From an uncultured Flavobacteriales bacterium (GTDB taxonomy: Bacteria; Bacteroidota; Bacteroidia; Palsa-965): 11,963 bases of DNA. The notes under the pieces are model-generated. The model saw only the letters and a program-made list of their open reading frames with translations, was not told the DNA's origin and ran no database searches. Of this stretch, positions 1-6,192 are shown piece after piece. The translations under genes were made by a program, and so were the position numbers. Numbering within the stretch: the stretch's first letter is position 1; each line of letters opens with the position of its first letter. The DNA is taken from the NCBI GenBank assembly GCA_946478675.1, contig CAMLEF010000117.1, forward strand, positions 1 through 11,963, in the 5' to 3' direction.

Positions 1-160
1 CGTGTTTAACCTCTTTGCCGTCGAAGGGTATTCACACAAAGAAATTTCAGAAATGCTCGGGATCTCCGAGGGCACGTCGAAAAGCCAGCTCTCGAAATCG
101 CGGGTATTCCTGCAGGAATTGCTGCGCAAAACTATGGCCGAAAAGATCTCGCATCCATGA
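1..160 (+). CDS. ECF-type RNA polymerase sigma factor, C-terminal end (partial)
   Basis: Only the last 52 codons are in the window (reading frame from base 2, stop TGA at 158-160). They read as sigma-70 region 4, the helix-turn-helix that contacts the -35 promoter element: GYSHKEISEMLGISEGTSKS followed by a QLSKSRVFLQELL recognition-helix/tail segment. This is typical of extracytoplasmic-function sigma factors. The stop codon overlaps the ATG of the next gene (ATGA, 157-160), which implies translational coupling with the putative membrane anti-sigma factor downstream. That is the usual arrangement for an ECF sigma and its cognate regulator. Region 2 lies outside the window, so the exact ECF group cannot be assigned. 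Another LuxR-like HTH is possible in principle, but the 'EISEMLGISEGTSKSQLSKSR' pattern with the downstream partner makes sigma region 4 much more likely. Confidence 0.9.
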   Translation, partial: VFNLFAVEGYSHKEISEMLGISEGTSKSQLSKSRVFLQELLRKTMAEKISHP

Positions 161-1869
161 AAACACCGTTAGAAGACGATCACGAGCTCGACCGGTTGTT
201 CCGGGACAAGCTGGCCGGAGAAGAAGCCGCTCCGCCTGCTTTTGTCTGGAATGAAGTCGAGCGTAAGCTTCACCCGCCACGCCGTCGGCCCGCCGCCTGG
301 AAATGGTGGCTCTCCGGCGCATTGCTGCTCCTGCTTTCAGCGGGCGGCTGGTGGTGGATGCATGTTCCGTCTTCTGCGCCGCACGAAAATTCTGCGCCGC
401 AACTCCTGGCTTCTTCTGAAAATAAATCTTCCGCTAACGATGCGAAGGAGAAAGCGCCGTCACTACCGGTGGATTCTTCTTCGCAAAATCCGGCAACAGG
501 CGAAAAGCAAGATGTAAATGCGATAACGCCTGGTGTTTCCTCTGCTGAAAATTCGCAAGACGTTTCGCGCGAAAAATCAGCAGTGACAAATGAGCATTCG
601 CAAAAAGCGAAGATCGTCTCGCACGAAGGAAATGTTGTCCGGAATGCCGATGCTCCGAAAAACAATGCACACGTTTTTGCTAATGGAATTTCTCAGCCGG
701 AAAATTCTCCCGGTTCGCAGGATAAAACAAATGTTGTAACTGCGCGGGGCTCAACCGGCAATTCCGATTCGAAAACGAAAGAGCCGGTTGTCGCAGCATC
801 CACTTCGAACGAACCGGAAAAATCTTCAGCAAACGTGTTGACACCGGGAGAAACGCCGGCTGCGAAAGAATCAAACGGATCACCGGTCGCAACGAAAGAG
901 CAGGCGCAAACTACCGCGATGCAGAATGAACCGGCCTTTTCTTCCGGCAATGAAATCAAATCCGCCGGTGAGCAGAAGATCCGCCCGGTGCTGCCGTCCG
1001 ATACGTCGAAAGTGCATCCGGAACCGTCGCCGCAGGTGAAGCTCGTGGTGGCCGACACGACGAAAAAAGATTCCTCGCTGCTGACGCTGTTACAACCTGC
1101 AGTGGAAAATCAACCGGCGAAAGGCTTGCCGTTCTATTTTGTCGGCGTGCACGCTTCACTGGACAACCAGAAGATCGCTTCGAAAGAAGGAGAAGTGTCG
1201 CATTCCTCTACGGACATCGATCTCTATTCCGGCGACAGCGCCCCGCTCGAAATCAACTCGAGCACGACGAGCTACGGTGGACGCGCCGGTTATTTCGTGA
1301 CGCAGCATTTCGCGGTGATCGCAGGAGGAAATTACAGCGTGCTCGAAGTGCATTCGCCGGGGCGTTTTTTCAAATACAATCACAACGACGATTACACGTT
1401 CACTTTCCATTCGGCGACAGCTGCCGTGCAATTGCCTTCCTCTTCGTTTACGTATCTCGACAACAACGGTCCGCCCAGCGACACGTTCATCGTGCATGTA
1501 ACGTCGGTGGAGAAATACGCTTACCTGCATTTCCAGCTCGGCGGTGCGTGGTACCCGGTGCGCAAACGTTATTTCGGCATTTACGTCAACGCGCTTTCCA
1601 ACGGCGCATTGCTGCAGCATCAGCAGCTCACGCTCACTTCGGTGCGCACAGGAAAAACGTTTGAATTCTCCGGCGACGGCATGAGCGGAATGAAGAAGCT
1701 GACTTTCGGTGCGCAGTTCGGTGCCGGGTTCGAATTCACGCCGGTCCGTAATCTCGGCATCTGGATCGAACCGGCCTATTTCGTATCGGGTGCGATCAAC
1801 CCGGAGAACGCGTTCGTTATCCGTCCGTCCGCCCTGCGGTTCCAGGCAGGACTGCTTTTTCACTTCTGA
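157..1869 (+). CDS. Putative dual-membrane anti-sigma factor: cytoplasmic N-terminus, one TM helix, long linker, C-terminal outer-membrane beta-barrel
   Basis: The 570-residue protein has four visible parts. Residues 1-47 are short, charged and without a signal peptide (MKTPLEDDHELDRLFRDKLA start), as expected for a cytoplasmic sigma-binding segment. Residues 48-69 form a single hydrophobic helix preceded by a PRRRP basic patch (inside-positive). Residues 70 to about 325 are low-complexity, rich in Ser, Asn, Lys, Glu and Pro, with no domain I can recognise. Residues from about 326 to 570 alternate aromatic and polar residues like a small outer-membrane barrel and end in LLFHF, with the C-terminal Phe typical of barrel proteins recognised by BAM. 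The gene overlaps the upstream ECF sigma gene by 4 bp. Anti-sigma factors spanning both membranes have been described in Bacteroides thetaiotaomicron (Dma proteins), and this architecture fits. The sigma-inhibiting role is inferred. The next gene is convergent, 50 bp away. Confidence 0.72.
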   Translation: MKTPLEDDHELDRLFRDKLAGEEAAPPAFVWNEVERKLHPPRRRPAAWKWWLSGALLLLLSAGGWWWMHVPSSAPHENSAPQLLASSENKSSANDAKEKAPSLPVDSSSQNPATGEKQDVNAITPGVSSAENSQDVSREKSAVTNEHSQKAKIVSHEGNVVRNADAPKNNAHVFANGISQPENSPGSQDKTNVVTARGSTGNSDSKTKEPVVAASTSNEPEKSSANVLTPGETPAAKESNGSPVATKEQAQTTAMQNEPAFSSGNEIKSAGEQKIRPVLPSDTSKVHPEPSPQVKLVVADTTKKDSSLLTLLQPAVENQPAKGLPFYFVGVHASLDNQKIASKEGEVSHSSTDIDLYSGDSAPLEINSSTTSYGGRAGYFVTQHFAVIAGGNYSVLEVHSPGRFFKYNHNDDYTFTFHSATAAVQLPSSSFTYLDNNGPPSDTFIVHVTSVEKYAYLHFQLGGAWYPVRKRYFGIYVNALSNGALLQHQQLTLTSVRTGKTFEFSGDGMSGMKKLTFGAQFGAGFEFTPVRNLGIWIEPAYFVSGAINPENAFVIRPSALRFQAGLLFHF

Positions 1870-1919
1870 TGTGGAAAATTTTCCCCGGAATATTCAGGGA
1901 ACGCTACACCACAAAGCGC

Positions 1920-2579
1920 TTAGTCCGGCTTTTTCTGGTCGATGAGATCGTAAATGAACGTCGTCAGCTGGCGCGTGAATTCATCGAGATGATACGCGGT
2001 TTCTTTCATGTGATCGAAGAGCGTATCCATGTCTTCCTGCGACATTCCTTTCTGCCGGCGGCCTTCGTAAAGCTTCAGCAATCCGAGGCACGTCATCAGC
2101 GGCCCGCGCACCTGGTGTGAGGTAATGCGCAGCATGTCTTCCAGCGCGTGCGTGTATTTTTCTTTTTTGCGTTCTGCTTCTTTCCATTCGGTGATGAGCA
2201 TGCGCAGCGAGAGATACTGGATGATCTTTCCCTCGTCGTTCGTGATCGGGAGAACAACCGTGTCTACCCAATAGAAACTGCCGTCTTTCGCTTTGTTGCG
2301 CACGTGCCCGCGCCACACGCCGCCGTTGCCGATCGTCGACCACATCGTCTTGAAAAACTCCTGCGGGTGATAACCGGAGTTGATGATGTTGTGGCTTTGA
2401 CCAATGAGCTCTTCGATCGAATACTGGCAGGCTTCGCAAAAAGGTTTATTGGCGTAAACGATCTTTCCTTTGATATCGGTGATCGAGCAGATGATGCTCA
2501 CGTCGATAGCGCGCTGGTAAGCACTTAACAGCTGCAGCAACTCTTCACGTGACTTATTTCCTAATTGGATGGGGGTCAT
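1920..2579 (-). CDS. PAS-domain protein with HisKA-like dimerisation segment and no ATPase domain
   Basis: The product is 219 residues from the ATG at 2579. Residues about 20-130 form a PAS domain of the Aer-like type: CSITDIKGKIVYANKPFCEA, then ELIGQSHNIINSGYHP, VWRGHVRNKAKDGSFYWVDT, VVLPITNDEGKIIQYLSLR. A helical linker (131-150) leads into RITSHQVRGPL at about 151-161. This resembles a HisKA H-box, with His155 as the possible phospho-acceptor, followed by a second helix to about 212. The protein then stops, with no N, G1, F or G2 boxes. The stop faces a convergent gene only 50 bp away, so no kinase remnant fits downstream. It could be a redox- or ligand-sensing partner that dimerises with, or is phosphorylated by, another kinase. 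A GTG at 2589-2591 would add four residues, but a TTTGC promoter-like box abuts it, which favours the ATG. Confidence 0.8.
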   Translation of the reverse strand: MTPIQLGNKSREELLQLLSAYQRAIDVSIICSITDIKGKIVYANKPFCEACQYSIEELIGQSHNIINSGYHPQEFFKTMWSTIGNGGVWRGHVRNKAKDGSFYWVDTVVLPITNDEGKIIQYLSLRMLITEWKEAERKKEKYTHALEDMLRITSHQVRGPLMTCLGLLKLYEGRRQKGMSQEDMDTLFDHMKETAYHLDEFTRQLTTFIYDLIDQKKPD

Positions 2580-2592
2580 AAATTCTGGCACG

Positions 2593-2600
2593 CAAATTTG
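2593..2600 (-). promoter_or_regulatory. Possible -7 box for the PAS gene
   Basis: Read on the minus strand, CAAATTTG followed by C resembles the Bacteroidota -7 element TAnnTTTG. It lies 13 bases before the ATG at 2579 and would give a transcript starting about 2587, downstream of the alternative GTG. It matches the short-leader layout seen at tatC. CAAATTTG is palindromic and lacks the leading TA, so this is a weak call. No clear -33 TTTG is visible. Confidence 0.3.
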
Positions 2601-2709
2601 ACGAATAATTCAGGAAATCAGCGGCCTTCATAAATATAGATACTCTCGCTTAAATGGTGTATAAGTTTATGTTGTAACGCTGGCAGTGTTTATTTAGGAT
2701 TTTTCTCGT

Positions 2710-2958
2710 ATGGAATTGAATGATCATGAAGCGGTCCTGAAAGAGATCGGTCAGAAACTGACGGATCTGAGGAAAAAGAACGGCCACACGAGTTACGAAA
2801 CGTTTGCGATAGAGCACAACCTTTCCCGGATGCAATACTGGCGTATTGAAAAAGGAAAGACGAACATAACGGTGAAGAGCCTCGTGCGGATCCTGAACAT
2901 TCACGGAGTGAAAATCGATGATTTTTTCCGTGAAGAGGAATTAAGCAGAAACACGTAG
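2710..2958 (+). CDS. Small XRE (Cro/C1-type) helix-turn-helix regulator
   Basis: This 82-residue protein is essentially one HTH_3 domain. Residues about 10-72 carry the family pattern: IGQKLTDLRKKNGHTSYETF (helices 1-2), IEHNLSRMQYWRIEKGKTNI (recognition helix region, with the diagnostic W-R-IEKG turn) and LVRILNIHGVKIDDFF (helices 4-5). The length suits a stand-alone DNA-binding protein, and no effector domain is present. It is transcribed divergently from the PAS gene across a 130-bp gap and could regulate itself or that neighbour, but no operator is obvious. An AT-rich stretch upstream (TATAAGTTTATG at about 2660-2671, TTTAGGATTTTT before the ATG) may hold its promoter. A perfect 11-bp hairpin starts 10 bases after the stop. 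Confidence 0.9.
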   Translation: MELNDHEAVLKEIGQKLTDLRKKNGHTSYETFAIEHNLSRMQYWRIEKGKTNITVKSLVRILNIHGVKIDDFFREEELSRNT

Positions 2959-3427
2959 AAAAAAGAACGGCTGATCCGTTCTCCCAAGCGGATCAGCCGA
3001 AGTGTACCGGGACGAAGCGGAAGGAAGAAGGCTACCCGATAGCCCCGCACCGGCGCACGTAACACACGTAAACAGAAAAGGCGGGTTTGATCCTGCCATT
3101 GCTCCTGTTTGTCTATTAGATGCAGCTACCCTGCCTCTGGTTGCCTCCGGAGTGATAAAAATCTGTTAAAAAAAGTGTTTTTTTCAAGGAGCTGGAGGGA
3201 GGACGAAGGACGTTGGAAAAGTTCCGGCGTCTTGCAGCTTCTGCCGGAAGTTGAACTATTTCACAACTGTTTTTTCGCGCAATTAGAGCAGCTTGTTATC
3301 GTTGATCGCCTGATTTTCTCTGCTTCCTGCGAGCGTGCCGGATACATCATGAATGTGGAGCATCATTGTGCGGATTCCTGTTTTTTACCCGTAACGAAAA
3401 AATATTTTCAGGAAATTCGAAAAAAAA
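2959..3427. other. 469-bp intergenic region with several hairpins; no protein gene supported
   Basis: A plus-strand open frame (3109-3510) starts at a TTG, has an implausible composition and overlaps the CBU_0592-like gene, so it is not called. The left half is structured. It holds the 2968-2999 hairpin, GGCTA/TAGCC (3030-3034 with 3040-3044), a nested pair AAACAG/CTGTTT (3070-3075 with 3105-3110) enclosing GGCGGG/CCTGCC (3080-3085 with 3092-3097), and A7-GTG-T7 at 3168-3184. The inner helix holds as G-U on the plus strand but becomes A-C on the minus strand. I see no tRNA, tmRNA, SRP, RNase P or common riboswitch signature. From about 3190 to 3427 I see nothing specific. Confidence 0.5.
2968..2999. 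terminator. Perfect 11-bp hairpin after the XRE gene
   Basis: CGGCTGATCCG (2968-2978) and CGGATCAGCCG (2989-2999) are exact reverse complements around a 10-base loop. On the plus strand no T-run follows, so it is a poor intrinsic terminator for the XRE gene, though it could protect the mRNA 3' end. On the minus strand the stem is followed by TTCTTTTTTC, a good U-tract, so it looks like an intrinsic terminator for something transcribed leftward, perhaps the CBU_0592-like gene or a small RNA. Confidence 0.6.
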
Positions 3428-3682
3428 TCAGGGCTGCGGCTGTTTGCCTTTTACGATCAGGCGCAGCAGTCCGGCGAGCGACACGATGGCCCAGGTTGCT
3501 TCAAGAATAATGAACGGCCAATACACCAGCAGCACGGAAGCAAGACAAGCAATCGCAGCGCCCGCCACATTCAGCCCGAGATAAAGAAAGCCGTCTTTCG
3601 AAACGCGGAAAAAAAGATTCAGCAGAAAAGCGATCAGCAGCAACGTAACGCCTATCGTGCCGGTAAGATCTGTGAGCGACAT
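3428..3682 (-). CDS. CBU_0592-like small integral membrane protein
   Basis: The 84-residue protein has three hydrophobic helices at about 5-24, 32-53 and 55-76, and a basic tail (RLIVKGKQPQP). The order of features matches the CBU_0592-like family: an opening DLTGTIGVTLLLIAFLLNLF, a short polar loop SKDGFLYLGLNVAGAAIAC, and WPFIILEATWAIVSLAGLL. Members are widespread in Bacteroidota and other Gram-negatives and have no established biochemical role. The start is the ATG at 3680-3682, with a TACCTTTA promoter-like box 16 bases upstream, so it is probably its own transcription unit and not the tail of the carbamoyltransferase operon. A T-run directly follows the stop on the minus strand, but without a convincing stem. 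Confidence 0.82.
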   Translation of the reverse strand: MSLTDLTGTIGVTLLLIAFLLNLFFRVSKDGFLYLGLNVAGAAIACLASVLLVYWPFIILEATWAIVSLAGLLRLIVKGKQPQP

Positions 3683-3698
3683 AAGCAGAAGATTTTGG

Positions 3699-3706
3699 TA
3701 AAGGTA
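3699..3706 (-). promoter_or_regulatory. Putative -7 box (TACCTTTA) for the CBU_0592-like gene
   Basis: On the minus strand TACCTTTA matches TAnnTTTG at all but the last base and lies 16 bases before the ATG at 3682. No clear -33 TTTG is present at the expected distance. Confidence 0.4.
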
Positions 3707-3754
3707 GTGCGGTTCGATGTATAGAGGAGCGTAAGCAGGATGCGTGGGAAGTCA

Positions 3755-3832
3755 TTAACCACAGAACACAGTGTCTTGCGTAGTCGCTCTGTGTTTCCTC
3801 TGTGAAAAACCTCGGTGTTCCTCTGTGGTTAA
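3755..3832. repeat. Inverted repeat of the TTAACCACAGAGGAACAC type
   Basis: TTAACCACAG (3755-3764) is exactly inverted as CTGTGGTTAA (3823-3832). The match continues for five more pairs (AACAC 3765-3769 with GTGTT 3815-3819) after a 3-base bulge (CCT 3820-3822). On the minus strand the interior carries two tandem copies of a CACAGAGGAA(A)CAC(A/C)GAG unit. Intergenic repeats with CACAGAGGAACAC wording recur, to my knowledge, in many Bacteroidota genomes. It begins four bases after the stop of the 187-residue membrane protein and could end or stabilise that operon's mRNA, but there is no U-tract. Confidence 0.65.
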
Positions 3833-3835
3833 CAG

Positions 3836-4399
3836 CTACAGTTTCCCGTTTTCTTCCTCCTTCCCGAGATATTGATAAAGATCCTTGCGGTACATTACAG
3901 GAATGCAGGTCGCGATCATCCACAATGCATTTCCCGCAATGAATGTAATCATCATCCACATGAAATTATCAATCGCTGTTTCGGAAGGCTTATGTGAAAA
4001 AAGCGGGAACTCGCTGCTAACGTAACCGTAGTTAAAATATTCCTGCAGCGTTCGTTCTGAAAACATCACCAGCAATTCGAAAGTAAACAATGCAATTCCA
4101 ATGCTCGGACTTCTCGAATAGGCCGGACCGTCGGTGTGTAGCAGGGCCGTTCGTTTCGCGAAAAAAGAAAAGGAGACCGCGGAAGAAATAATCACACCTA
4201 TGATTGCAAATACGACCAGGGAAGTTTTTTCGCTCAACGTTCCAGCGCCGATTAGCCACCGCAGCAGGGTCGTGGCCGAAGGGAATAGCAGGCTGGTAAA
4301 GAAGAACGGCACGACGAAAAAGTTCCAATGCTCGCGGAACGTTGCAGTTTTACGTTCCGGCTCTTTGCGTGAACGCGGTTTGGATTTAGAGCGCGTCAT
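3836..4399 (-). CDS. Four-helix membrane protein of unknown function, coupled to the carbamoyltransferase
   Basis: I do not recognise this 187-residue protein. The N-terminus is strongly basic (TRSKSKPRSRKEPERKTATF), so it should face the cytoplasm. Hydrophobic segments lie at about 27-51, 59-81, 99-115 and 145-170, and the C-terminal tail is polar (YRKDLYQYLGKEEENGKL). The loop at about 116-143 is rich in aromatic residues. Its ATG (4397-4399) shares one base with the TAA stop of the carbamoyltransferase (4399-4401), a TAATG junction that nearly guarantees co-translation and suggests a shared pathway. Other carbamoyltransferase clusters carry small membrane partners such as SxtJ-like proteins, but this one is longer with a different helix pattern, so I do not assign it there. 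The stop is followed by the inverted repeat at 3755-3832. Confidence 0.8.
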   Translation of the reverse strand: MTRSKSKPRSRKEPERKTATFREHWNFFVVPFFFTSLLFPSATTLLRWLIGAGTLSEKTSLVVFAIIGVIISSAVSFSFFAKRTALLHTDGPAYSRSPSIGIALFTFELLVMFSERTLQEYFNYGYVSSEFPLFSHKPSETAIDNFMWMMITFIAGNALWMIATCIPVMYRKDLYQYLGKEEENGKL

Positions 4400-6153
4400 T
4401 AAATCCCTTCCAGGCTTTTTTCATCACCCTTCTTCGCCACCACGTATTCGCCCATCACGAGGTAATCCATATCCGCCCTGGCGAAGCTGTGCACCGCATC
4501 TTCCGGCGTCGCCACGATCGGTTCGCCTTTGATGTTGAACGACGTATTCAGCAGCACCGAATAACCGGTTTCTTCCCGGAACGCTTCGAGCAGCCGCCGC
4601 ATCTCGGGATTTTCTTTTTCATTCACCGTCTGGATGCGAACGCTGTTGTCGACGTGCGTGATCGCGGGCATTTTGCTGAGGTATTGCGGGCGCACGTTGT
4701 ACACGAACAGCATGTATGGGTTCGGGAAATCGTTATCGAAATATTTTCCGCAATCTTCTTCGAGCACGATCGCAGCAAACGGGCGGAACGCTTCACGGAA
4801 TTTCACGCGCGAGTTCACGATCGCTTTCATGTCGGGGCCGAGCGGGCTGGTGATGATGCTGCGGTTGCCGAGCGCGCGCGGACCGAATTCCATGCGGCCC
4901 TGGAACCAGCCGAGGATTTTATTTTCCGCCAGCTTCTTCGCCGCAAACTGGTTGTAGTTCGCCGTCTTCACGTAAGGCAAACCGGATTTTTTGATCGCCG
5001 CTTCATACGCATCGGGCGAATACGAAGGACCGAGGAATGCGGTTTCCATGACCCATTTCCGCTTGCGGTTCAGCACCTGGTGGTTCAGCAGCAACGCCGC
5101 ACCGAGCGCAGTTCCCGAATCGCCGGCGGCAGGCTGGATGAAAATATGCTTGAACAAACCTTCTTTCGCGATGAGCCCGTTCGTGACGCTGTTCAATGCT
5201 ACGCCGCCGGCCATGCAAAGATTTTCCGACTTCGTTTTTTTCTTCAGCGTGCGCACCATGTGCAGGATCACGTCCTCGACGATGTGCTGCGCCGCCGCCG
5301 CCACTTCCAATTCATGCTCGCTCCAGTCGGCGCCTTTCTCCTTCGAAGGACCGAACGCATCCGTGAATTTTTTCGTCACGCCCGTTTTGCGCGTGTAGTG
5401 ATAGCTGAGGTACGAAAGGTCGAATTTGAAACCGCCATCGTCGGTGAGCTGCACGATCTCGCGCATCTTTTTGTAAACCGCGGTGTCGGGATTTCCGTAC
5501 GAAGCGAGGCCCATCAGCTTGCCCGGACCTTCAATCAATTTGAAACCGAGGTGACGCGAAACCGCCTGGTAAAAGGCACCGAGCGAATACGGCGTGTTCA
5601 CGCCACCGATGCGCGTGATGTGGTTGCCTTTGCCGTGCGCCATCATGCTCGTCGTCCATTCGCCCGCGCCGTCGATCGTGAGGATGGCCGCGTCTTCGTA
5701 AGGAGTAGGATAGAAGGCGCTGGCGGCATGACAGAAGTGATGCTCCTGCAAATGGAATTTGAATTTCGCGGGCTTCTCCGTCGGGAAAAGCTGCTTCAGT
5801 GTTTCCGGCAGGCGACGCATGTCTTTCAGGTAATTGAGCATGCCGAGGTTCTCTTCGACGGAGAACGTGCGTTGCTCGCGCAGCAGCGTCGGTACTTTGT
5901 TCCAGAACTTCAGCAGGTACACCGGGATCTTCGCGTACGAGATCGAAGGTTTCCAGAAGAACGCGACGTGATCGATGTCGGCCAGCGTCAGGTTTGCATG
6001 ATCGAGGCACGCCTGTATCGCCTGCTGCGGAACGCCGCCGAAATGTTTTTTGCGGTTCAGTCGTTCTTCTTCTACTGCAAACACAACTTCATCATCCACC
6101 ACCAGCGCAGCAGCAGAATCGTGTCCATAGCAGTTGAAACCGAGAATATTCAT
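4399..6153 (-). CDS. O-carbamoyltransferase, NodU/CmcH/TobZ family
   Basis: The 584-residue length is usual for the family. These enzymes use carbamoyl phosphate and ATP to make carbamoyl-adenylate in a YrdC-like C-terminal domain and pass the carbamoyl group to a hydroxyl on a sugar or natural product in an N-terminal Kae1-like domain. The N-terminal half shows GFNCYGHDSAAALVVDDEVV (1-24), the metal-site pattern EHHFCHAASAF with His138/His142, LTIDGAGEW (158-166), GPGKLMGLASYG (209-220) and LCMAGGVALNS (312-322). The second part has PAAGDSGTALGAAL (341-354), GWFQGRMEFGPRALGNRS (415-432) and FREAFRPFAAIV. The C-terminal domain has HVDNSVRIQTV (500-510) and LLNTSFNIKGEPIVATPEDA (534-553). All key motifs appear intact. 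It sits 39 bp after the TPR glycosyltransferase-like gene and overlaps the next membrane protein, so it is the middle gene of an operon. The acceptor is unknown. Confidence 0.95.
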   Translation of the reverse strand: MNILGFNCYGHDSAAALVVDDEVVFAVEEERLNRKKHFGGVPQQAIQACLDHANLTLADIDHVAFFWKPSISYAKIPVYLLKFWNKVPTLLREQRTFSVEENLGMLNYLKDMRRLPETLKQLFPTEKPAKFKFHLQEHHFCHAASAFYPTPYEDAAILTIDGAGEWTTSMMAHGKGNHITRIGGVNTPYSLGAFYQAVSRHLGFKLIEGPGKLMGLASYGNPDTAVYKKMREIVQLTDDGGFKFDLSYLSYHYTRKTGVTKKFTDAFGPSKEKGADWSEHELEVAAAAQHIVEDVILHMVRTLKKKTKSENLCMAGGVALNSVTNGLIAKEGLFKHIFIQPAAGDSGTALGAALLLNHQVLNRKRKWVMETAFLGPSYSPDAYEAAIKKSGLPYVKTANYNQFAAKKLAENKILGWFQGRMEFGPRALGNRSIITSPLGPDMKAIVNSRVKFREAFRPFAAIVLEEDCGKYFDNDFPNPYMLFVYNVRPQYLSKMPAITHVDNSVRIQTVNEKENPEMRRLLEAFREETGYSVLLNTSFNIKGEPIVATPEDAVHSFARADMDYLVMGEYVVAKKGDEKSLEGI

Positions 6154-6192
6154 GCAATGAAAAATGTTTAATGGTCAGCGCGGGAGCGGATG

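Noticed and set aside
1156..1863. Minus-strand frame of 235 codons opposite the barrel domain
   Set aside because: Its Arg/Glu/His-rich composition lies entirely within the opposite coding frame, with no motif or promoter.
1873..1884. GGAAAATTTTCC palindrome after the barrel gene as a terminator
   Set aside because: The stem has no loop-sized spacer, is mostly A/T and lacks a following U-run; it is too weak to call.
3080..3097. tRNA T-arm-like hairpin GGCGGG-TTTGAT-CCTGCC
   Set aside because: No acceptor, D or anticodon arms can be folded around it, so it is not a tRNA gene.
3109..3510. Plus-strand open frame of 133 codons
   Set aside because: It starts with TTG, reads as Arg/Ser/Cys-rich nonsense, crosses the A/T hairpin and overlaps the well-supported CBU_0592-like gene on the other strand.
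4489..6171. Long plus-strand frame of 560 codons
   Set aside because: It lies antisense to the carbamoyltransferase, is extremely rich in Arg, His and Phe, and shows no domain; it is a by-product of that gene's codon bias.
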